Positions 50,719-53,222 of a stretch of 53,222 nt of DNA are shown piece by piece (the stretch's first letter is position 1; every line of letters begins with the position of its first letter). Source of the DNA: Clostridiales bacterium. Its GTDB lineage: Bacteria > Bacillota > Clostridia > Christensenellales > Aristaeellaceae. A program made the position numbers and the translations under genes. The stretch is from positions 1 to 53,222 of the forward strand of contig SVGW01000011.1 of the NCBI GenBank assembly GCA_015056125.1, given 5' to 3'. The notes beneath the pieces were generated by a model that was not told where the DNA came from, did no database searches, and worked only from the letters and a program-made list of their open reading frames with translations.

Positions 50719-51579
50719 TTATTTGGAATGCAGGGTGATCAGGTGAATCTGCGGCCTGGCCCCCAGGCGAACCGGCAGCAAGGAAGTGCCAACGCCATTG
50801 CTCACCAAAATATCAACGCCGTTTTCGCAATACCATCCGGACAAAAACCGATCTCCATATTCACTGGAGGATTTGAGGGCATGGCCAAAGAGGCTCACCT
50901 GCCCCCCATGGGTATGGCCGCACAGAGCCAATTGATAAAAGGGGCCTCTCGGCAGTAAATAAGTTTCCGGCAGCAAATCCGGGCTATGCGAAAGCAAAAG
51001 GGTAAAATCCGCGTCCTTGCACAGCAGGGCCACTTTTTCAAGATCGGGATAGCCGTTATAAAAATCATCCACGCCGGCAATGGCCATGCTTTTTCCATCG
51101 CGCCGGAGCACAATGGCATCATTGACCAGAGGCCGAATACCGCATAGCTGCATTTCTTTCTGAATCACTGCCAGATTGCTTTCCGGCATCGTGCGGTCGT
51201 GATTTCCCATCACGGCGAATATTCCCAGCCTTGCCTGAAACGCGGGCCTGAGCCGAAAAAATTCCACTGCTCCCTGGGAAGTTTCCCCATAGTCGCCCCC
51301 CAGCAAAATCAGATCGGGCTGCATATCATTCACTGTATCCACCAGCTTGCGTACCCGATCCTCTTTCAGAAATGTGCCATAGTGAATATCGGATACAAAG
51401 GCAATTTTCAGCCCTTCAAACACTTGAGGGATATGGGTGGATGCGTAATTTTCCTGGCGTACATCCAGCTGCGCCGCCAGATAAATGGGATAAAGCAGGG
51501 TGCAACTCACTGGCAGCATGGCCAGCAGTTTCCCAAGCGTCCTCACCTTGGATGCTTTTTTTCCGTTCCTTTTGCCCAT
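50719..51579 (-). CDS. Membrane-anchored metallophosphoesterase (YkuE/YaeI-like)
   Basis: About 286 aa. A hydrophobic N-terminal anchor (MLPVSCTLLYPIYLAAQL) is followed by the calcineurin-like motifs AFVSDIHYGTF, LLGGDYGE, VMGNHDR and LCGHTHGGQ. The closest known pattern is the YkuE/YaeI group of phosphodiester hydrolases, some of which act on UDP-diacylglucosamine or similar lipids. The substrate here is unknown. The ATG at 51579 follows AAAGGAG. Confidence 0.87.
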   Translation of the reverse strand: MGKRNGKKASKVRTLGKLLAMLPVSCTLLYPIYLAAQLDVRQENYASTHIPQVFEGLKIAFVSDIHYGTFLKEDRVRKLVDTVNDMQPDLILLGGDYGETSQGAVEFFRLRPAFQARLGIFAVMGNHDRTMPESNLAVIQKEMQLCGIRPLVNDAIVLRRDGKSMAIAGVDDFYNGYPDLEKVALLCKDADFTLLLSHSPDLLPETYLLPRGPFYQLALCGHTHGGQVSLFGHALKSSSEYGDRFLSGWYCENGVDILVSNGVGTSLLPVRLGARPQIHLITLHSK

Positions 51580-51643
51580 GGTGGCTCCTTTCCAACAGGG
51601 ATAAATATAGGAAAAGTGTAGCACATTTTTCATTTCTCTGCAA

Positions 51644-51672
51644 TTGATGAAATAGATATATTATGCTATACT
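51644..51672 (+). promoter_or_regulatory. Promoter of the secreted amidase gene
   Basis: TTGATG (51644-51649), a 17-nt spacer and TATACT (51667-51672). Confidence 0.7.
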
Positions 51673-51710
51673 TGATTGTAAAATATTGTATTGAAAGGAA
51701 GATTCCTTTG

Positions 51711-53021
51711 ATGTTCAAACGCTTGCTCTGCCTGCTTTTGCCTCTTTGCCTGTTTTTTTCCTTGGCTCAAGCCGCAACTGCAATTACTGTGGAAACAGGC
51801 GAATGCGCCGTTTCCTATGCTTTTACTCTGCCGCAAGAGCAATTTGCCATTTTGGAGTATAAAACATCCTACGAGAGCGGGAAAATGGTTGTTTATGCAT
51901 CGGATGGCAATTTTTCCGGTGAAATTGCGCTGCCCTTATCAGGCGCCGGCGGAAATATCACACTGACCCTCACTTCCATGGCCCAGAAAAAGCTGGGAGA
52001 AGCAAAGGCGGCGCTGCCCACAGCCAAAGATTATATTGCCCCATCCGGAGATTCCCACGCCGCTGTCAAATCCTTTGTGCTTACCGAAACCCCTCTGGGC
52101 TTTGACTATTCCTTTATGGCCCCTGATTCCGATTATCTGATGCTTTCCTACAGAAATAAGCAGGAATCCGGCCTGATGCCCATCTATCCCGTTAATGAAG
52201 ACGGCCTCTACAGTGGCAGCATCACCCTGCCCATCACTTACGCCCGTACCCTCTCCACTGTGAAAATCATCAACGGCAAGGAAATCGTGCTGAAGGAAGG
52301 CCAGGTGCGCAAGGGCTATGAAGCTCCCCCTGCTCCCAAGGCCCAGGACGGTCGCCTGTCCGGCGTGACCGTGTGCATTGATGCGGGGCATCAGGAAAAT
52401 GGCGTGCCGGTGATGGAGCCCATCGGCCCCGGACTGGAAGGTAAATCGGCCGGCACCAGCGGCATGGCTCAGGGCAGGATTACTTTGCGCAAGGAATCCA
52501 TCGTGTGCCTGGAGGTGGCGATGGCGCTTCGGGATGAATTGATCCGCCAGGGCGCCACCGTGGTAATGACCCGGGAGAGGCAGGATCAGTTTCTCACCAA
52601 TCAGGAGCGCTGCGCTATTGCAGCCGAAGGAAATGCGGATATCATGCTCCGCCTCCACTGCGATACCCGGGAGAACAGCAATAAGCAAGGCATTTCCATC
52701 TTTGGCCCCCGCAATTCCACTTACGCCAAGGCCGTGGCAGACCCGGAAACCTACGCCTACATGGGCAATCTGCTGCTGAATGCCATGAAAGAGCGATTGG
52801 GTTATGAAGCCGGAGAAAAGACCGGCTTTGTCACCATCAACGATCAATTCGTAGGCAATAACTGGGCACAGATGGTGTGCTTTCTGGTGGAAATGGGGTT
52901 CATGTCCAACCCGGAAGAAGATTTTCTCCTATCCACCCCGGTATACCAGCAATGGCTGGCCGAGGCCATGGCCCAGGGCGTGTATGAAATTGCCCTGTAT
53001 CGGGAATGGTTCAAAAATTGA
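51711..53021 (+). CDS. Secreted N-acetylmuramoyl-L-alanine amidase (Amidase_3)
   Basis: About 436 aa with a signal peptide (LLCLLLPLCLFFSLAQA). Residues 20-215 form a beta-rich region made of two repeats (compare FAILEYKTSYESGKMVVYA with YLMLSYRNKQESGLMPIYP), probably wall-binding. The catalytic domain has VCIDAGHQ near 222, TLRKESIVCLEVA, IMLRLHCD near 318 and CFLVEMGFMSN near 390, the zinc and acid residues of Amidase_3. It cleaves the peptide stem from muramic acid. AAAGGAA lies about 10 nt before the ATG. Confidence 0.88.
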   Translation: MFKRLLCLLLPLCLFFSLAQAATAITVETGECAVSYAFTLPQEQFAILEYKTSYESGKMVVYASDGNFSGEIALPLSGAGGNITLTLTSMAQKKLGEAKAALPTAKDYIAPSGDSHAAVKSFVLTETPLGFDYSFMAPDSDYLMLSYRNKQESGLMPIYPVNEDGLYSGSITLPITYARTLSTVKIINGKEIVLKEGQVRKGYEAPPAPKAQDGRLSGVTVCIDAGHQENGVPVMEPIGPGLEGKSAGTSGMAQGRITLRKESIVCLEVAMALRDELIRQGATVVMTRERQDQFLTNQERCAIAAEGNADIMLRLHCDTRENSNKQGISIFGPRNSTYAKAVADPETYAYMGNLLLNAMKERLGYEAGEKTGFVTINDQFVGNNWAQMVCFLVEMGFMSNPEEDFLLSTPVYQQWLAEAMAQGVYEIALYREWFKN

Positions 53022-53071
53022 TTCCATAAACCGGCCTTTTATTCTATTCACATTCCTTTCAAAATATGCAA

Positions 53072-53222
53072 AAAGGGCTTGCATCGCAGCAAGCCCTCAG
53101 TTTGTCGAAAAAGTATTTTCGACAAACTGCGAATGGAAGTCAGCTAAAGCAGTCTTCCATTCGATCCATCACATTTACTGCAAAAATGGCTTTCCAGCCC
53201 TGTGAAAAAGGGATGGAAAGCC
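53072..53222. repeat. Run of four consecutive hairpins at the window end
   Basis: GGGCTTGC/GCAAGCCC (about 53075-53096); a perfect 14-bp stem with loop AGTA (53098-53129, arm CAGTTTGTCGAAAA); a 10-bp stem CGAATGGAAG/CTTCCATTCG (about 53130-53163); and an interrupted 14-bp stem beginning GGCTTTCCA and ending TGGAAAGCC at the window edge. The first is a terminator for minus-strand transcription, since it has a T-run on that strand. The rest has no gene. Confidence 0.7.

Noticed and set aside
53072-53222. CRISPR array
   Set aside because: The repeats are four unrelated inverted repeats, not evenly spaced direct repeats with unique spacers.

Overview
The window looks like chromosome from an uncultured, moderately GC-rich member of the Clostridia (Bacillota). 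A valS T-box leader, strong GGAGG-type ribosome sites, consensus TTGACA/TATAAT promoters, a CwlD-type amidase, zinc-ribbon L32, an M55 D-aminopeptidase and AraC/FtsX/HlyD-type gut-anaerobe gene families all fit. No phage, transposase, tRNA, rRNA or CRISPR array was recognised. Genus-level placement is not possible from the sequence alone.

Layout. 0.2-4.2 kb: a GH106-like glycoside hydrolase divergent from an AraC regulator. 4.2-12.2 kb: a corrinoid region. A cobalamin riboswitch precedes a collapsed cobD/cobQ/cbiB remnant, followed by an intact, overlapping nucleotide-loop operon (cysteine-rich protein, cobT, cobU, cobS, CobU-like protein, cobC). Opposite it lies a btuF-btuC-btuD-type importer with its own consensus promoter, cobalamin riboswitch and terminator. 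A second copy of the cobC tail plus terminator lies on the far side of the importer. This organism probably salvages corrinoids by import plus lower-ligand assembly and has lost the aminopropanol branch. 12.2-18.1 kb: an AraC-controlled cluster (sugar isomerase, ceramidase-like protein, DegT aminotransferase, beta-helix protein). 18.1-23.5 kb: a polysaccharide deacetylase, a D-amino-acid/peptide operon (DmpA-like, Dat-like, DppA-like), ferritin and a methyltransferase. 23.5-33.4 kb: one long minus-strand operon with a peptidoglycan-binding-like secreted protein, three HlyD-type adaptors, a large FtsX permease, two ABC ATPases (one with an AbrB-like tail) and a deacetylase.

33.5-43.5 kb: housekeeping genes on the minus strand (GNATs, araB-like kinase, rsmI, rsmH, valS with T-box, yceD-rpmF, dusB, a membrane protein). 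43.7-44.1 kb: a non-coding stretch with eight DnaA-box-like 9-mers, including a 15-bp inverted repeat; genes diverge from it on both sides, so it is a good candidate for oriC even though dnaA is not adjacent. 44.1-53.0 kb: cwlD, a CE15-like esterase, the small SRP RNA, glyA, a small AT-rich membrane protein, a proB-like kinase, apgM, a Crh/HPr-like protein lacking the phosphohistidine, a metallophosphoesterase and a secreted amidase. The window ends in a run of four consecutive hairpins.

The most unusual items are the collapsed cob locus with its repeat-flanked importer, the candidate origin, the multi-adaptor exporter operon with an ATPase-AbrB fusion, the AraC/DegT/ceramidase-like cluster, and the D-amino-acid peptide operon.
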